Assembly (NCBI RefSeq): GCF_900109205.1
Contig: NZ_FNZB01000001.1
Span: 682,001 to 746,000, forward strand
Length of the DNA stretch: 64,000 bases
Direction: 5' to 3'
Source of the DNA: Sphingomonas sp. OV641
GTDB taxonomy: Bacteria; Pseudomonadota; Alphaproteobacteria; Sphingomonadales; Sphingomonadaceae
Below are positions 42,141 through 52,739 of this stretch, piece after piece; position 1 is the first letter of the stretch, and each line of letters opens with the position of its first letter. The notes under the pieces were generated by a model. It worked only from the letters and a program-made list of their open reading frames with translations, was not told where the DNA came from and made no database searches. The translations under genes and the position numbers were made by a program.

Positions 42141-43934
42141 TCAGCCCTTGTAGAGTGCTTCGAGACGCTCGCCATAGATCTTGCGCAGCACATGGCGACG
42201 GATCTTCAGGCTGGGCGTCAGCTGCTCGTTCTCAATGGTGAAGGGCTCGTCGGCGAGCATGAAGCGCCGGACACGCTCCGTTACCGACAGATCCTTGTTC
42301 GTACGCTCAACCGCCTGCCCGATGGCGGAACGGTAAGCGGCATTCGCGGCGAGCGCCGATGGATCATTGCTGATCCCGTTGGTCGTACAGAATTCGCGCG
42401 TCCAGTCCGGATCGGGCACGATGACGGCCACCATATGCGGCTTGCGATCGCCGGCGATCATCGCCTGCATGATCTCGGGCTGCAGCGTCAGCATGCCCTC
42501 GACCTTTTGCGGCGCGACATTGTCGCCCTTGTCGTTGATGATCAGGTCCTTCTTGCGGTCCGTGATCTTGATCCTGCCGGCCGTATCGATCACCCCGATG
42601 TCGCCGGTGTGCAGCCATCCGTCCTGCAACACCCGTGCGGTTTCGCTGGGGTTGCGCCAATAACCGTGCATCACCAGTTCACCGCGTACGAGGATCTCGC
42701 CATCCTCGGCAAGGCGCACTTCCGTCATGGGCAATGGCGGGCCGACGCTGTCGACGGTGACGCCGACCTTGGGACGGTTGCAGGAGATGACGGGCCCTGC
42801 CTCCGTCTGGCCGTAGCCCTGGAGAAAGGTGACGCCCAGCGACTGGAAGAAGATGCCGACTTCCGGGGTGAGCGGTGCGCCGCCGGAAACCATCGCCTTC
42901 ATGCGGCCGCCGAACTTCTTCGCGATCTTCGGCTTGAACACGGCATCGACCAGCAGCGCCTTTGGCCGATCGCTGAGCCGCAACGTACCGGCGGCACGCT
43001 TGGCCCCGATGTCCAGCGCCGCGCCGAGCAGGCGCTGCGACAGGCCGCCCTGTTTGTCGATCGCCTTGCTGATCCGCACGCGAAGCACCTCGAACAGGCG
43101 CGGCACGACGAACATGATGGTGGGGCGAACCTCCTCCATGTTCGCGGCGAGCTTCTCCAGCCCTTCGGCGTAGTAGATCTGACCACCCATGGCGATCGGC
43201 AGCATCTGTCCGCCGGTATGTTCATAGGCGTGGCTCAAGGGGAGGAAGGAGAGGAACACCTCCTCGCCCCAGCCCAGATCCTCCGAAATGACATTGGCGC
43301 AACCGGCGATGTTGTGGAGGATCGCGCCATGGTGCTGCATCACGCCGCGCGGCGCGCCGCCTGTGCCCGAGGTGTAGATGATGCAGGCGGTATCGTCCCG
43401 GCCGAAGCCTGCGCCGGCCGCGATCACCGCAGGCGGCGTGTCATGTTCCTTGATGAGGCCAGCCCAGCTGCAACTGCGCACGCCGGAGGGGCGGGGGCGA
43501 AGCTGATCAAAGGCGATCACCGTTTCGACGTGCGTGGTGCGCAGCACTGCCTTCAGCAGCGTATCGGCGAGCTTCTGCGTCGAGACGATCACCGCGCGCG
43601 CACCCGAATTCTCGATGATATGGGCGTGATCGCGTTCAGTGTTGGTGATGTAGGTCGGCACGGTGATGCACCCCGCCGCCATGATGGCGAGATCGCTGAT
43701 GCACCATTCCGGCCGGTTCTCGCTGACCAGCATCACCCGATCGCCCCGGCTAAGGCCGATCGACTTGAGCGCGGTCGCCAAGCTTGCCACTTGCCGGGCG
43801 GCCTCAGACCAGCTGATCGGCTGCCACGCGCCGTCCCGCTTCGCCCAGAGGAAGGGCACATCGCCCTTTTGCTCCGCACGGGTGAAGAACATCGTCACCA
43901 GATTCGGGAAATGTTCGAGCTGGCGTGGCGCCAT
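42141..43934 (-). CDS. Long-chain acyl-CoA synthetase (AMP-binding enzyme)
   Basis: 597 residues from ATG at 43934, with GGAGAGGAAC upstream. Adenylate-forming motifs are present: phosphate loop YTSGTGGAPRGV, GYGQTEAGPVISCNRP, TGDIGVIDTAGRIKITDRKKD, and the C-terminal lysine region GDNVAPQKVEG. It resembles FadD15/ACSBG-type long synthetases that activate fatty acids to acyl-CoA. The usual lysine of the phosphate loop is arginine (APRG). It lies just downstream of gamma-glutamyltransferase on the same strand. Confidence 0.93.
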   Translation of the reverse strand: MAPRQLEHFPNLVTMFFTRAEQKGDVPFLWAKRDGAWQPISWSEAARQVASLATALKSIGLSRGDRVMLVSENRPEWCISDLAIMAAGCITVPTYITNTERDHAHIIENSGARAVIVSTQKLADTLLKAVLRTTHVETVIAFDQLRPRPSGVRSCSWAGLIKEHDTPPAVIAAGAGFGRDDTACIIYTSGTGGAPRGVMQHHGAILHNIAGCANVISEDLGWGEEVFLSFLPLSHAYEHTGGQMLPIAMGGQIYYAEGLEKLAANMEEVRPTIMFVVPRLFEVLRVRISKAIDKQGGLSQRLLGAALDIGAKRAAGTLRLSDRPKALLVDAVFKPKIAKKFGGRMKAMVSGGAPLTPEVGIFFQSLGVTFLQGYGQTEAGPVISCNRPKVGVTVDSVGPPLPMTEVRLAEDGEILVRGELVMHGYWRNPSETARVLQDGWLHTGDIGVIDTAGRIKITDRKKDLIINDKGDNVAPQKVEGMLTLQPEIMQAMIAGDRKPHMVAVIVPDPDWTREFCTTNGISNDPSALAANAAYRSAIGQAVERTNKDLSVTERVRRFMLADEPFTIENEQLTPSLKIRRHVLRKIYGERLEALYKG

Positions 43935-43966
43935 GTTCCTCTCCGCTTCTTTTCTTCTTGTACGGT

Positions 43967-45709
43967 TTACTGGCGCAGCGCCGTTCCGACGCTGCGCGGA
44001 TCGGGCGCGCCGATCCATCCAGCCGCGGTCTTTTCTGCGGCATTGGCCTTGAGGCCGAGACGCCCGACCGACACCTTGTGCCCCATCGCCTCCAGCGCGG
44101 GCTTCATGGCCGGCAAGCTGGTGCCCTGTTCGAGAACCAGCCCGTCCTTGTTGAAATAGATGAGGCCAAGACCAAGGGCTTCCTTCGCCGGCAGCTTCCA
44201 GTCGAGATGGGCGATGATCGCCTTCGTCACCTGCATCAGGATCGTCTTGCCGCCTGCGGCGCCAACGGTGAAGATCGGCGCGCCGCTTCCATCATACACG
44301 ATCGTCGGGGCCATGGACGAAAGCGGCCGCTTTCCGCCCTCCACGCGGTTGGCGACGGGCGCGCCGTTCTTTTCGGGCGCGAGGCTGAAATCGGTCAGCT
44401 CGTTGTTGAGCGCGAAGCCGTTGGCGATCAGCTGGCTGCCGAACGGGCCTTCGATCGTCGAGGTCATGGTGGCGATGTCACCCTTGGCGTCGATCGCGAC
44501 AAAATGCGTGGTGCCGGGCACTTCCTGCTGCGGCGCATAGGTACGCGGCTTGGCGCCCGGCGGCGTGCCGGGTTCGTATGTGCCGAGCGCGCGTGTCTCG
44601 GAGATCAGACCCGACCGCTGGGCGATATAGCCCTTGTCGATCAGCCCGGCGACCGGCACGTCCACGAAGTCGGTGTCGCCGAGGTACAACTCACGATCGG
44701 CATAAGCGAGCTGCATCGCTTCGCCGATCAGATGCCAGGCGACCGGCGAGTCCTTGCCCAGCCTGGCGAGGTCGAACCGCTCGAGCATGCCCAGCATCTG
44801 GAGTACGGTTGTCGCGCCCGACGAGGGCGGTGCCATGCCGCAGATCTTGTAGTCGCGGTACGTGCCACAGACCGGCGGGCGCTCCTTGGCCTGATAGGCG
44901 GCAAGATCGGCCGCCGTCATGTCGCTGGGCGCGATCCTGGTGGCCGTGACGGCGTTGATCAGGGCCTTGGCATTCTGCCCCGTGTAGAAGGCGTCGGGAC
45001 CATCGGCCGCGATCTTGCGCAGCAACTTGCCCAACGCGGGGTTGGTAACGGTTTCGCCCTCGACCAGCGGCTTGCCGTTTCTGGTGTAAAGCGCGGCCGC
45101 CTCCGGAAAGCGCCCGCCCGCCGCGCCGGTGCCGGTGGACGTGCCACCCTCGGGCCCGGCCACAGCGGTGCTGCCGCCGCCCCACAATGGCGCCAGGTTC
45201 GTGCTGGCGGCGGCGAGCGGGCGCGTCACCTTGTAGCCGCCCTCGGCAAGGCGGATGGCGGGGGCGAACAGCGCTTTCCAGCGCAGCTTGCCCCACTTCT
45301 TGTTGGCCAATGCCGCCAGCCTAACATTGCCGGGAACGCCGACCGACTTGCCGCCCGGAAACGCCTGAATGAAGGGCAGCGGCTTGCCGTCCGCGCCCAC
45401 GAACCGCTGCGGCGTGGCGGCGGCGGGCGCCTTTTCGCGGCCATCGATCGTCTCCAGCGGGCCGTTCGCCGTCTGGTGCAGCATGAAACCGCCGCCGCCG
45501 ATGCCGCTCGATTGCGGCTCCACCACGGTGAGCGCGAGCATCATCGCGACGGCGGCGTCCGCGGCGGAACCGCCGGCGTTCAGAATCTCGAGCCCGGCCT
45601 CGGTGGCGCGCGGATCGGCGGAAGTCACCACCCCCTGCGCCTCCGCAACGTCCGGTGCGATGAGGGCGATGGGGGCGAGCAGAGCGGTGAGCGCCAACAG
45701 GTTTTTCAT
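43967..45709 (-). CDS. ggt: Gamma-glutamyltransferase
   Basis: 580 residues with a Sec signal (MKNLLALTALLAPIALIAP...). The large subunit begins with VVTSADPRATEAGLEILNAGGSAADAAVA, typical of GGT. The autocleavage and nucleophile threonine lies in VPGTTHFVAID, and GPFGSQL and GGKRPLSSMAPT follow. The enzyme cleaves gamma-glutamyl bonds of glutathione in the periplasm. The start at 45709 is fixed by the signal peptide. It is upstream of the acyl-CoA synthetase with a 32-base gap. Confidence 0.95.
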   Translation of the reverse strand: MKNLLALTALLAPIALIAPDVAEAQGVVTSADPRATEAGLEILNAGGSAADAAVAMMLALTVVEPQSSGIGGGGFMLHQTANGPLETIDGREKAPAAATPQRFVGADGKPLPFIQAFPGGKSVGVPGNVRLAALANKKWGKLRWKALFAPAIRLAEGGYKVTRPLAAASTNLAPLWGGGSTAVAGPEGGTSTGTGAAGGRFPEAAALYTRNGKPLVEGETVTNPALGKLLRKIAADGPDAFYTGQNAKALINAVTATRIAPSDMTAADLAAYQAKERPPVCGTYRDYKICGMAPPSSGATTVLQMLGMLERFDLARLGKDSPVAWHLIGEAMQLAYADRELYLGDTDFVDVPVAGLIDKGYIAQRSGLISETRALGTYEPGTPPGAKPRTYAPQQEVPGTTHFVAIDAKGDIATMTSTIEGPFGSQLIANGFALNNELTDFSLAPEKNGAPVANRVEGGKRPLSSMAPTIVYDGSGAPIFTVGAAGGKTILMQVTKAIIAHLDWKLPAKEALGLGLIYFNKDGLVLEQGTSLPAMKPALEAMGHKVSVGRLGLKANAAEKTAAGWIGAPDPRSVGTALRQ

Positions 45710-45741
45710 GGCCGCGGACCCTATCGGCGCCTTTCCCTGCG

Positions 45742-46770
45742 TCAACCGGCGCCGACGGCCTCGGTTATCGACCCATAGCCGTCACGCCGAAGCAGCGCGG
45801 CGAGATCGCGAAGGATGCGGGTGGGCAGGCCGGGCCCGGCATAGACCATGGCGCTGTAGAGCTGAACGAGGCTGGCGCCGGCGCGAATTCGTTCATACGC
45901 CTCCGCCCCGCTGCCGATGCCGCCAACGGCGATCAGCGGAACGGCAGCGCCGGTCGCGACGCGGAAATCCCGGAGCTTCTGGCGTGCCAATGTGGCGAGA
46001 GGCGCACCGGAGAGGCCGCCGCTTTCGCTTGCATTGGTTGAGGCGAGCGGAGGGCGAGAAATCGTCGTGTTGCCGATGATGAGCGCATCCAGCCTGTTGT
46101 CGATCACCGCGCGGGCGATGTCATCGATCGCGGGGCCATCCAGATCGGGTGCGACCTTCAGGAACAAGGGTCGGGTGCCCGCCGCGGCACGCGTGGCGGC
46201 GAGCAGATCGCGCAGCGCGCTGCCATGTTGCAGATCGCGCAGTCCTGGCGTGTTGGGGGAGCTGATGTTGATCGTGACGTAATCGGCGACCTTGGCTGCG
46301 GCGGTTACCCCGGTCACGTAATCGGCGATGCGGTCGCCCGCGTCCTTGTTCGCGCCGACATTCAGGCCCAGCACGCCGCGCCGGCTGACCGGCAATCGCC
46401 CAAGCGCCGCTTGGAGGCCGCCATTGTTGAAGCCCATGCGGTTGATCACCGCCTCGTCTTCGATCAGCCGGAACAGGCGAGGCTTTGGATTGCCGGGCTG
46501 GGGCAAAGGCGTGAGCGTGCCGACTTCCACAGCGCCGAAGCCGAGCGCGTGCAGCCCAGCGACCGCCTCGCCGTCCTTGTCCACACCGGCGGCGAGCCCA
46601 AGTGGGTTGGCGAAGCGGATACCGGCCACGGTCGTGGCGAGCGCCGGATCGGCGACCTCGCGAGCGCCCGGCGTGCCCAGACGGCCCCAGAGCGCAAGGC
46701 CGCGGATCGTGAGGCGGTGGGCACGCTCGGCATCGAGCGCGAACAGGGCGGGGCGCATCGGAAAGGTCAT
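45742..46770 (-). CDS. pyrD: Dihydroorotate dehydrogenase (quinone), class 2
   Basis: 342 residues. MTFPMRPALFALDAERAHRLTI is the membrane-associating N-terminus of class 2 enzymes. LGLAAGVDKDGEAVAGL binds FMN, and the catalytic serine lies in INISSPNTPGLRDLQ. It oxidises dihydroorotate to orotate in pyrimidine synthesis, passing electrons to quinone. The start at 46770 is chosen by family N-terminus. It is divergent from the rrf2-suf operon across 143 bases. Confidence 0.96.
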   Translation of the reverse strand: MTFPMRPALFALDAERAHRLTIRGLALWGRLGTPGAREVADPALATTVAGIRFANPLGLAAGVDKDGEAVAGLHALGFGAVEVGTLTPLPQPGNPKPRLFRLIEDEAVINRMGFNNGGLQAALGRLPVSRRGVLGLNVGANKDAGDRIADYVTGVTAAAKVADYVTINISSPNTPGLRDLQHGSALRDLLAATRAAAGTRPLFLKVAPDLDGPAIDDIARAVIDNRLDALIIGNTTISRPPLASTNASESGGLSGAPLATLARQKLRDFRVATGAAVPLIAVGGIGSGAEAYERIRAGASLVQLYSAMVYAGPGLPTRILRDLAALLRRDGYGSITEAVGAG

Positions 46771-46881
46771 TGCGGTCCGGTGCCCATGATCGGGCGCGAA
46801 GATCAAGGGGGCTGGCGCAGGGAGAACGGCCAAAATCGCGGGTTGATTTCCCGGCCTCTCACGCCCATTTGGCAATCAGAA

Positions 46882-46897
46882 CGATTTAGTCCGATTT
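46882..46897 (+). promoter_or_regulatory. Direct repeat upstream of rrf2
   Basis: CGATTT occurs twice with a 10-base phase (46882 and 46892), ending 16 bases before the rrf2 start. One-helical-turn spacing near the start suits an autoregulatory or -10/operator region; it does not clearly match a known IscR box. Confidence 0.35.
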
Positions 46898-46913
46898 GAG
46901 AACCGCTCGCAAT

Positions 46914-47378
46914 ATGCGCCTGTCCAGCCTTGCCGATTATGCCGTCGTCATGATGACGGCCGCGGCGCGCCATTGCGGCGGGCTGGCGCGTGTCAATGCG
47001 ACCAGTCTGGCGCAGGAGACGGGCGTGCCGCTTCCCACCGCGCAGAAGCTGGTGAGCAGGCTGTCCTCCGCCGGACTGATTGAAAGCACGCGCGGCACCG
47101 GCGGCGGCTTCCGCCTGTCGCGCCCGCCGGCGACGATCACGCTGGCTGACATCATCGAGGCGGTGGAGGGGCCGATCGCGCTCACCACCTGTGTCGATAC
47201 GGCGCAGCATGATTGCGCGCTGGACGGCAGTTGCCGCGTAAAGCCGCATTGGGCGGTGGTGAACAATGCGGTGCGCGGCGCGCTCGCCGGCATTACGCTG
47301 ACCCAGCTCACCGCCACCACGCCGATCGTTCCTCCGACCGAGGCACGAACCATGACCGACATGAAAGTGGACGCCTGA
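46914..47378 (+). CDS. Rrf2 family regulator of the suf operon
   Basis: 154 residues. [20 protein letters not shown] starts the winged-helix domain, and [12 protein letters not shown] is the Rrf2 wing. Three cysteines in [15 protein letters not shown] form a likely Fe-S site, so it can sense cluster status as IscR/SufR do. It lies one base before sufB, so it probably represses or adjusts its own operon. The ATG at 46914 is favoured over a TTG at 46896 by the family N-terminus. Confidence 0.92.
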   Translation: MRLSSLADYAVVMMTAAARHCGGLARVNATSLAQETGVPLPTAQKLVSRLSSAGLIESTRGTGGGFRLSRPPATITLADIIEAVEGPIALTTCVDTAQHDCALDGSCRVKPHWAVVNNAVRGALAGITLTQLTATTPIVPPTEARTMTDMKVDA

Positions 47379-47379
47379 C

Positions 47380-48843
47380 ATGGCCACCAAGAACGCCGAG
47401 GCGCTCGCCGCGGTATCCAAGAAGTACGAATGGGGCTTCGCCACCGAGGTGGAGCAGGACTTCGCGCCCAAGGGGCTGAACGAGGACACCGTTCGCTACA
47501 TCTCCGCCAAGAAGGGCGAGCCCGAGTGGATGCTCGACTGGCGGCTGAAGGCGTTTCGCAAGTGGCTGACGATGGAATCGCCGGACTGGGCGAAGCTCGA
47601 CATTCCGCCGATCGACTATCAGGACGCTTATTATTACGCGGAGCCCAAGCAGAAGAAGACCATCGCGTCGCTTGACGAGCTCGATCCGGAAATTCGCCGG
47701 ACCTATGAGAAGCTGGGCATCCCGATCGCCGAGCAGGAAGTGCTCGCCGGCGTCGAGGGCGCGCGCAAGGTCGCGGTCGACGCGGTATTCGACAGCGTCT
47801 CCGTGGCGACCACGTTCCGTGAGGAGCTGAAGGCCGCGGGCGTCATCTTCCTGTCGATCTCGGAAGCGATCCGCGAATATCCCGAGCTGGTGAAGAAGTG
47901 GCTCGGCAAGGTCGTGCCGCAGCATGACAATTACTTCGCCACGCTCAACAGCGCGGTCTTCTCCGATGGCACGTTCGTGTACATTCCGGAGGGCGTGCGC
48001 TGCCCGATGGAGCTGTCGACGTATTTCCGCATCAATGCCGAGAATACCGGCCAGTTCGAGCGCACGTTGATCGTCGCCGACAAGGGCGCGTACGTCTCGT
48101 ACCTTGAGGGCTGCACCGCGCCGATGCGCGACGAGAACCAGCTCCATGCCGCGGTGGTGGAGCTGGTCGCGCTCGACGATGCCGAGATCAAATATTCGAC
48201 CGTGCAGAACTGGTATCCCGGCGACGAGAACGGCCTGGGCGGGATCTACAATTTCGTTACCAAGCGCGCGCTCTGCCAAGGCAAGAACAGCAAGGTCAGC
48301 TGGACTCAGGTCGAGACTGGTTCTGCGGTGACGTGGAAGTATCCGAGCTGCGTCCTTGCGGGCGATGGCAGCGTCGGTGAGTTCTATTCGGTCGCGGTGA
48401 CCAACAATCGCCAGCAGGCGGATACCGGCACCAAGATGATCCACCTGGGCAAGAACACCCGCTCGACCATCGTGTCGAAGGGGATCAGCGCCGGCCGTTC
48501 GGACAATACCTATCGCGGGCTGGTGCGGGTCGCGCCGACCGCAGAGGGCGTGCGCAACTTCACGCAGTGCGACAGCCTGCTGCTGGGTGACCAGTGCGGC
48601 GCGCATACCGTGCCCTATATCGAGGTGCGCAACCCGAGCGCGCAGATCGAGCATGAGGCGACGACGTCCAAGATCAGCGAGGACCAGCTGTTCTATGCGA
48701 TGAGCCGCGGGCTGGATCAGGAAGCCGCCGTGGCGCTGATCGTCAACGGCTTTGCGCGCGAGGTGCTTCAGCAACTGCCGATGGAATTTGCCGTCGAGGC
48801 GCAGAAGCTGCTCGGCATCAGCCTTGAGGGTTCGGTGGGATGA
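47380..48843 (+). CDS. sufB: Fe-S cluster assembly scaffold SufB
   Basis: 487 residues, the standard length. [21 protein letters not shown] is a SufB-specific segment. [20 protein letters not shown] supplies the cluster/sulfur-accepting cysteine, and [11 protein letters not shown] the conserved glutamate/histidine region. SufB forms SufBC2D, on which nascent clusters are built. It is separated from rrf2 by one base, and its stop overlaps the next small ORF as ATGA. Confidence 0.98.
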   Translation: MATKNAEALAAVSKKYEWGFATEVEQDFAPKGLNEDTVRYISAKKGEPEWMLDWRLKAFRKWLTMESPDWAKLDIPPIDYQDAYYYAEPKQKKTIASLDELDPEIRRTYEKLGIPIAEQEVLAGVEGARKVAVDAVFDSVSVATTFREELKAAGVIFLSISEAIREYPELVKKWLGKVVPQHDNYFATLNSAVFSDGTFVYIPEGVRCPMELSTYFRINAENTGQFERTLIVADKGAYVSYLEGCTAPMRDENQLHAAVVELVALDDAEIKYSTVQNWYPGDENGLGGIYNFVTKRALCQGKNSKVSWTQVETGSAVTWKYPSCVLAGDGSVGEFYSVAVTNNRQQADTGTKMIHLGKNTRSTIVSKGISAGRSDNTYRGLVRVAPTAEGVRNFTQCDSLLLGDQCGAHTVPYIEVRNPSAQIEHEATTSKISEDQLFYAMSRGLDQEAAVALIVNGFAREVLQQLPMEFAVEAQKLLGISLEGSVG

Positions 48844-49098
48844 TCGCGCTTGCGTTCGCACTCGTGGCCGGGTGGTCCGACGTGGAGCCTGCCGAGCTCA
48901 ATGATTATGTCGACTGCCTCTACAACGGCACCGAGATCCGCCAGCTCTTGACGAAGAACGGGAGACGAGCGCGGGGCGCGGCCGTTGAGGCGCAGTTACG
49001 TAGTTGTTCGCGATTGCGGGCTGCCGGAGTGAAGTCGCTCCCATTTTACCAGCCGCGATTCCAGATGATCGACGCAAATTTCAGGAAGTCGGTTTTAG

Positions 49099-49112
<14 letters not shown>
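48840..49112 (+). CDS. 90-residue protein of unknown function inside the suf operon
   Basis: The ATG overlaps the sufB stop (ATGA) and the 3' end overlaps the sufC start by 14 bases, so it is embedded between two essential operon genes. The product starts [20 protein letters not shown], a short hydrophobic segment that may be a weak signal or anchor. Two cysteines follow (YVDCLYNG and LRSCSRL), with a basic C-terminal half. I do not recognise a family. Its overlaps, and GC-rich codon use like its neighbours, support a real gene. It could be a periplasmic protein co-expressed by chance or a clade-specific accessory. Confidence 0.68.
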
Positions 49113-49838
<726 letters not shown>

Positions 49839-49842
<4 letters not shown>

Positions 49843-50918
49843 GCGACGCCGTGCTCGATCTGCCCTCCAGCCGCGAGGAGGCGTGGCGCTGGGCTGACCT
49901 CGGTGGGTTGGCCGCTGCGGCGGCGCTTGCGCCGATCGCGGCGCCAGAGGCCGATTTCCTCGACCTGCCGGGTGCGAAGCTGCTGTTCGTCGATGGCGTG
50001 CTGGACGAAGCGCGCAGTGATCTTCACCGCGTGACGATTGGCGCGCTCGCAGCGGACGATCACCCGCTGGGGCGGCGCGCCGGCGGCACCGGCTGGACGC
50101 TTCGTCTTGATGCGCAGGCGGTGACTCACCCGGTGCAGATCGTTCATGTCGCCACCGGGCGGCAGAACCATGTGCCGGCAGAGATCGTGCTTGCGGACGA
50201 TGCGGCGGCCGAGGTGGTGGAAACGTTCGTCGGCGCCGGCTGGCAGAACCGCTTCACTCGCACGCGGCTGGGCAAGGGCGCGCGGCTGATGCGCTCGGTG
50301 CGGCTGCTGCAGCCGGCTGGCTTCGTGTCGCTGCGCGAGGCGGCAGAGATCGGCGAAGCGGCGAGCCTCGTTACCGTGTTCCTCGGCGCTGGCGGCCAGG
50401 GGAGCCGGATCGACGCACAGCTGACGATGGCGGGCGACGGAGCCTTTGCCGAATATGGCGGCGCGCTGCTCACCTCCGCCGATCAGAAGCAGGAATGCGC
50501 GGTTCGCGTGAATCATGCGCATCCCAACGGCTCCTCGCGCCAGGTGTGGCGCGCGGTAGCGGCGGATCGCTCGCAGGTCAGCCTTGCCGCGGCGGTCGAG
50601 GTGGCGCGCCATGCGCAGAAGACCGATGGCGAGCAGAGCCTGCGCGGGCTGCTGCTCGATCGCACCGCGACGGTGAATTTGAAGCCCGAGCTGGAGATCT
50701 TCGCCGACGACGTGAAGTGCGCGCATGGCGCGACGGTCGGTGAGCTTGATTCCCGGGCGCTGTTCTACATGCAGAGCCGCGGCATCCCGCGCGCCCGCGC
50801 CGAGGCGATCCTGACCCGCGCGTTCGTTGCCGACGCGCTGGAGCGGATCGGTGACGAGACCGTGCGCGACGCATTCGAGGCGGACGCAGACGCTTGGCTC
50901 GAGGCGGCGCTGGATTGA
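49839..50918 (+). CDS. sufD: Fe-S cluster assembly protein SufD
   Basis: 359 residues. The beta-helix core is homologous to SufB, with the terminal segment DDVKCAHGATVGELDSRALFYMQSRGI diagnostic of SufD; its histidine helps cluster assembly. It partners SufB and SufC. The start GTG at 49839 overlaps the sufC stop (GTGA). A 154-base gap containing a repeat-like palindrome separates it from sufS, the only long gap in the operon. Confidence 0.96.
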
Positions 50919-50937
50919 TGAACCGGTCGCCCACCTC

Positions 50938-50967
50938 GTTCGCCCCGAACGCAGTCGAAGGACTGGC
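50938..50967. repeat. Palindromic repeat-like sequence between sufD and sufS
   Basis: GTTCG-CCC-CGAAC followed by GCAGTCGAAGG resembles short interspersed palindromes common in sphingomonads (recall). It lies inside an otherwise tightly packed operon. No other copy was found in this window. Confidence 0.4.
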
Positions 50968-51072
50968 CGCAGGCGCATCGCTTGTCACGCGTTCCTGGAC
51001 GATGCTCGGAGCGCACGGACCGGCCTGCCCTGCGCGACGGTGGAGCCTCATCCTCAACAGATGCGAGGTCGC

Positions 51073-52284
51073 ATGACCGTTCTCGCCGCTGCCCGCCCGC
51101 TTGATGTGGTTGCCGATTTCCCGGCGATCCCGGCCGAATGGGCGTATCTCGATACGGCCGCCACGGCGCAGAAGCCGCGGCCGGTGATCGATGCGATCAC
51201 GCGCGGCTATGATACTACCTACGCCACCGTACACCGCGGCGTTTACCAGCGATCGGCGGACATGACGCTCGCCTATGAGGCCGCGCGTCGCCGCGTCGCT
51301 GGCTTCATCGGCGGCGCGGAAGATGAGGTGGTGTTCGTTCGTGGTGCAACGGAGGGGATCAACCTCGTCGCGCAAAGCTGGGCCGGGACGCAGTTGAAGG
51401 TGGGCGACCGCATCCTGCTGTCTGCGCTGGAGCATCATTCGAACATCGTGCCGTGGCAGATGGTTGCCGAGCGGGTCGGCGCCGCGATCGATGTCGTGCC
51501 GCTGACCGAGGATCACCGCATCGATCTGGTCGCGATGGCCGCTATGCTGACCCCGGCGCACAAGCTGGTGGCGCTTGCCCATGTGTCGAACGTGCTGGGA
51601 TCGGTGCTGGACGCCAAACGCGCAGCGGAGCTGGCGCATGGAGTCGGCGCTAAGATCCTGATCGACGGATGCCAAGCGGTTCCACGCCTGCCGGTCAATG
51701 TCGCTGATCTGGATTGCGACTTTTACGTCTTTTCCGCGCACAAGCTGTACGGACCGACCGGGCTTGGCGTGTTGTGGGGCAGGGCGGACCTGCTCGATGC
51801 CATGCCGCCCTATCAGGGCGGCGGCTCGATGATCGATCGTGTCAGCTTCGCCAGGACGACCTATGCCCCCGCGCCGACGCGGTTCGAGGCGGGGACGCCG
51901 CATATTGTTGGGGTGCTCGGCCTCCATGCCGCGATCGATTATGTCGAGGGTATCGGCCTCGAACGCATCCATGCGCATGAAACCGCCCTGGTGAGCCAGG
52001 CGCGCGAGGCGCTGTCCTCAATCAACTCGGTGCGACTGTTCGGCCCCGATGACAGCGCCGGTATCGTCTCCTTCTCGATCGAGGGGGTGCATCCGCACGA
52101 CATCGGCACCATCTTGGACGAGGCGAAGGTTGCGATCCGCGCCGGCCACCATTGTGCGCAGCCGCTGATGGAGATGCTTGGCGTCGAGGCGACGGCGCGG
52201 GCGAGCTTCGGCGTTTACAACGGCCCGGCCGATGTCGAGGCACTGGCCAAGGGCATAGAAAGAGTAACGAGGATTTTCGGATGA
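51073..52284 (+). CDS. sufS: Cysteine desulfurase SufS
   Basis: 403 residues. The PLP lysine is in FSAHKLYGPTGLGVLWG, and the persulfide cysteine in RAGHHCAQPLMEML. WAYLDTAATAQKPRPVIDAI is the usual N-terminus. SufS supplies sulfur for cluster assembly; no SufE or SufU partner is seen here. The start at 51073 has GAGGTCG before it. The end overlaps sufT as ATGA. Confidence 0.97.
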   Translation: MTVLAAARPLDVVADFPAIPAEWAYLDTAATAQKPRPVIDAITRGYDTTYATVHRGVYQRSADMTLAYEAARRRVAGFIGGAEDEVVFVRGATEGINLVAQSWAGTQLKVGDRILLSALEHHSNIVPWQMVAERVGAAIDVVPLTEDHRIDLVAMAAMLTPAHKLVALAHVSNVLGSVLDAKRAAELAHGVGAKILIDGCQAVPRLPVNVADLDCDFYVFSAHKLYGPTGLGVLWGRADLLDAMPPYQGGGSMIDRVSFARTTYAPAPTRFEAGTPHIVGVLGLHAAIDYVEGIGLERIHAHETALVSQAREALSSINSVRLFGPDDSAGIVSFSIEGVHPHDIGTILDEAKVAIRAGHHCAQPLMEMLGVEATARASFGVYNGPADVEALAKGIERVTRIFG

Positions 52285-52739
52285 GCGAGCCGATCCGGAT
52301 CGAGGAAGTGGAAGCGGAGACCAAGCCGCCGCGCGCGCGCGTCGAGGATGCGGTGGAGACTTCGGGTCGCCAGCGGGACTATCTGGATGGTTTCCTGAAG
52401 CAACAGCCGCAGGGCGATGCAGCGCATGAGCCTGGTGGCGCGCTGTACGAGGCGGTGATCGATGCGCTGAAGGAGATCTACGATCCCGAAATCCCGGTGA
52501 ACATCTATGAGCTGGGGCTGATCTATAACGTCGAGGTGACGGAGGGGGGCCACGCCGTAGTCACCATGACGCTGACGACGCCGCATTGCCCGGTCGCCGA
52601 GTCCATGCCGGCGGAGGTGGAGCTGCGCGTCGGCTCGGTTCCCGGGATCGCCATCGTCGACGTGAACCTCGTGTGGGATCCGCCGTGGGATCCGGCGAAA
52701 ATGTCGGACGAGGCACGGCTCGAATTGGGGATGTTGTGA
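52281..52739 (+). CDS. sufT: SUF system protein, MIP18/DUF59 family (SufT-like)
   Basis: 152 residues. A charged, variable N-terminus of 50 residues precedes the DUF59 core: ALKEIYDPEIPVNIYELGLIYNV, then MTLTTPHCPVAESMP with the conserved cysteine. SufT-like proteins aid Fe-S cluster maturation under high demand. ATGA overlap with sufS and TGATG overlap with sufA show coupling. Confidence 0.95.
   Translation: MSEPIRIEEVEAETKPPRARVEDAVETSGRQRDYLDGFLKQQPQGDAAHEPGGALYEAVIDALKEIYDPEIPVNIYELGLIYNVEVTEGGHAVVTMTLTTPHCPVAESMPAEVELRVGSVPGIAIVDVNLVWDPPWDPAKMSDEARLELGML

Noticed and set aside
42084..44159. 691-codon frame antisense to the acyl-CoA synthetase
   Set aside because: Covers two real genes on the opposite strand and has no recognisable protein features.
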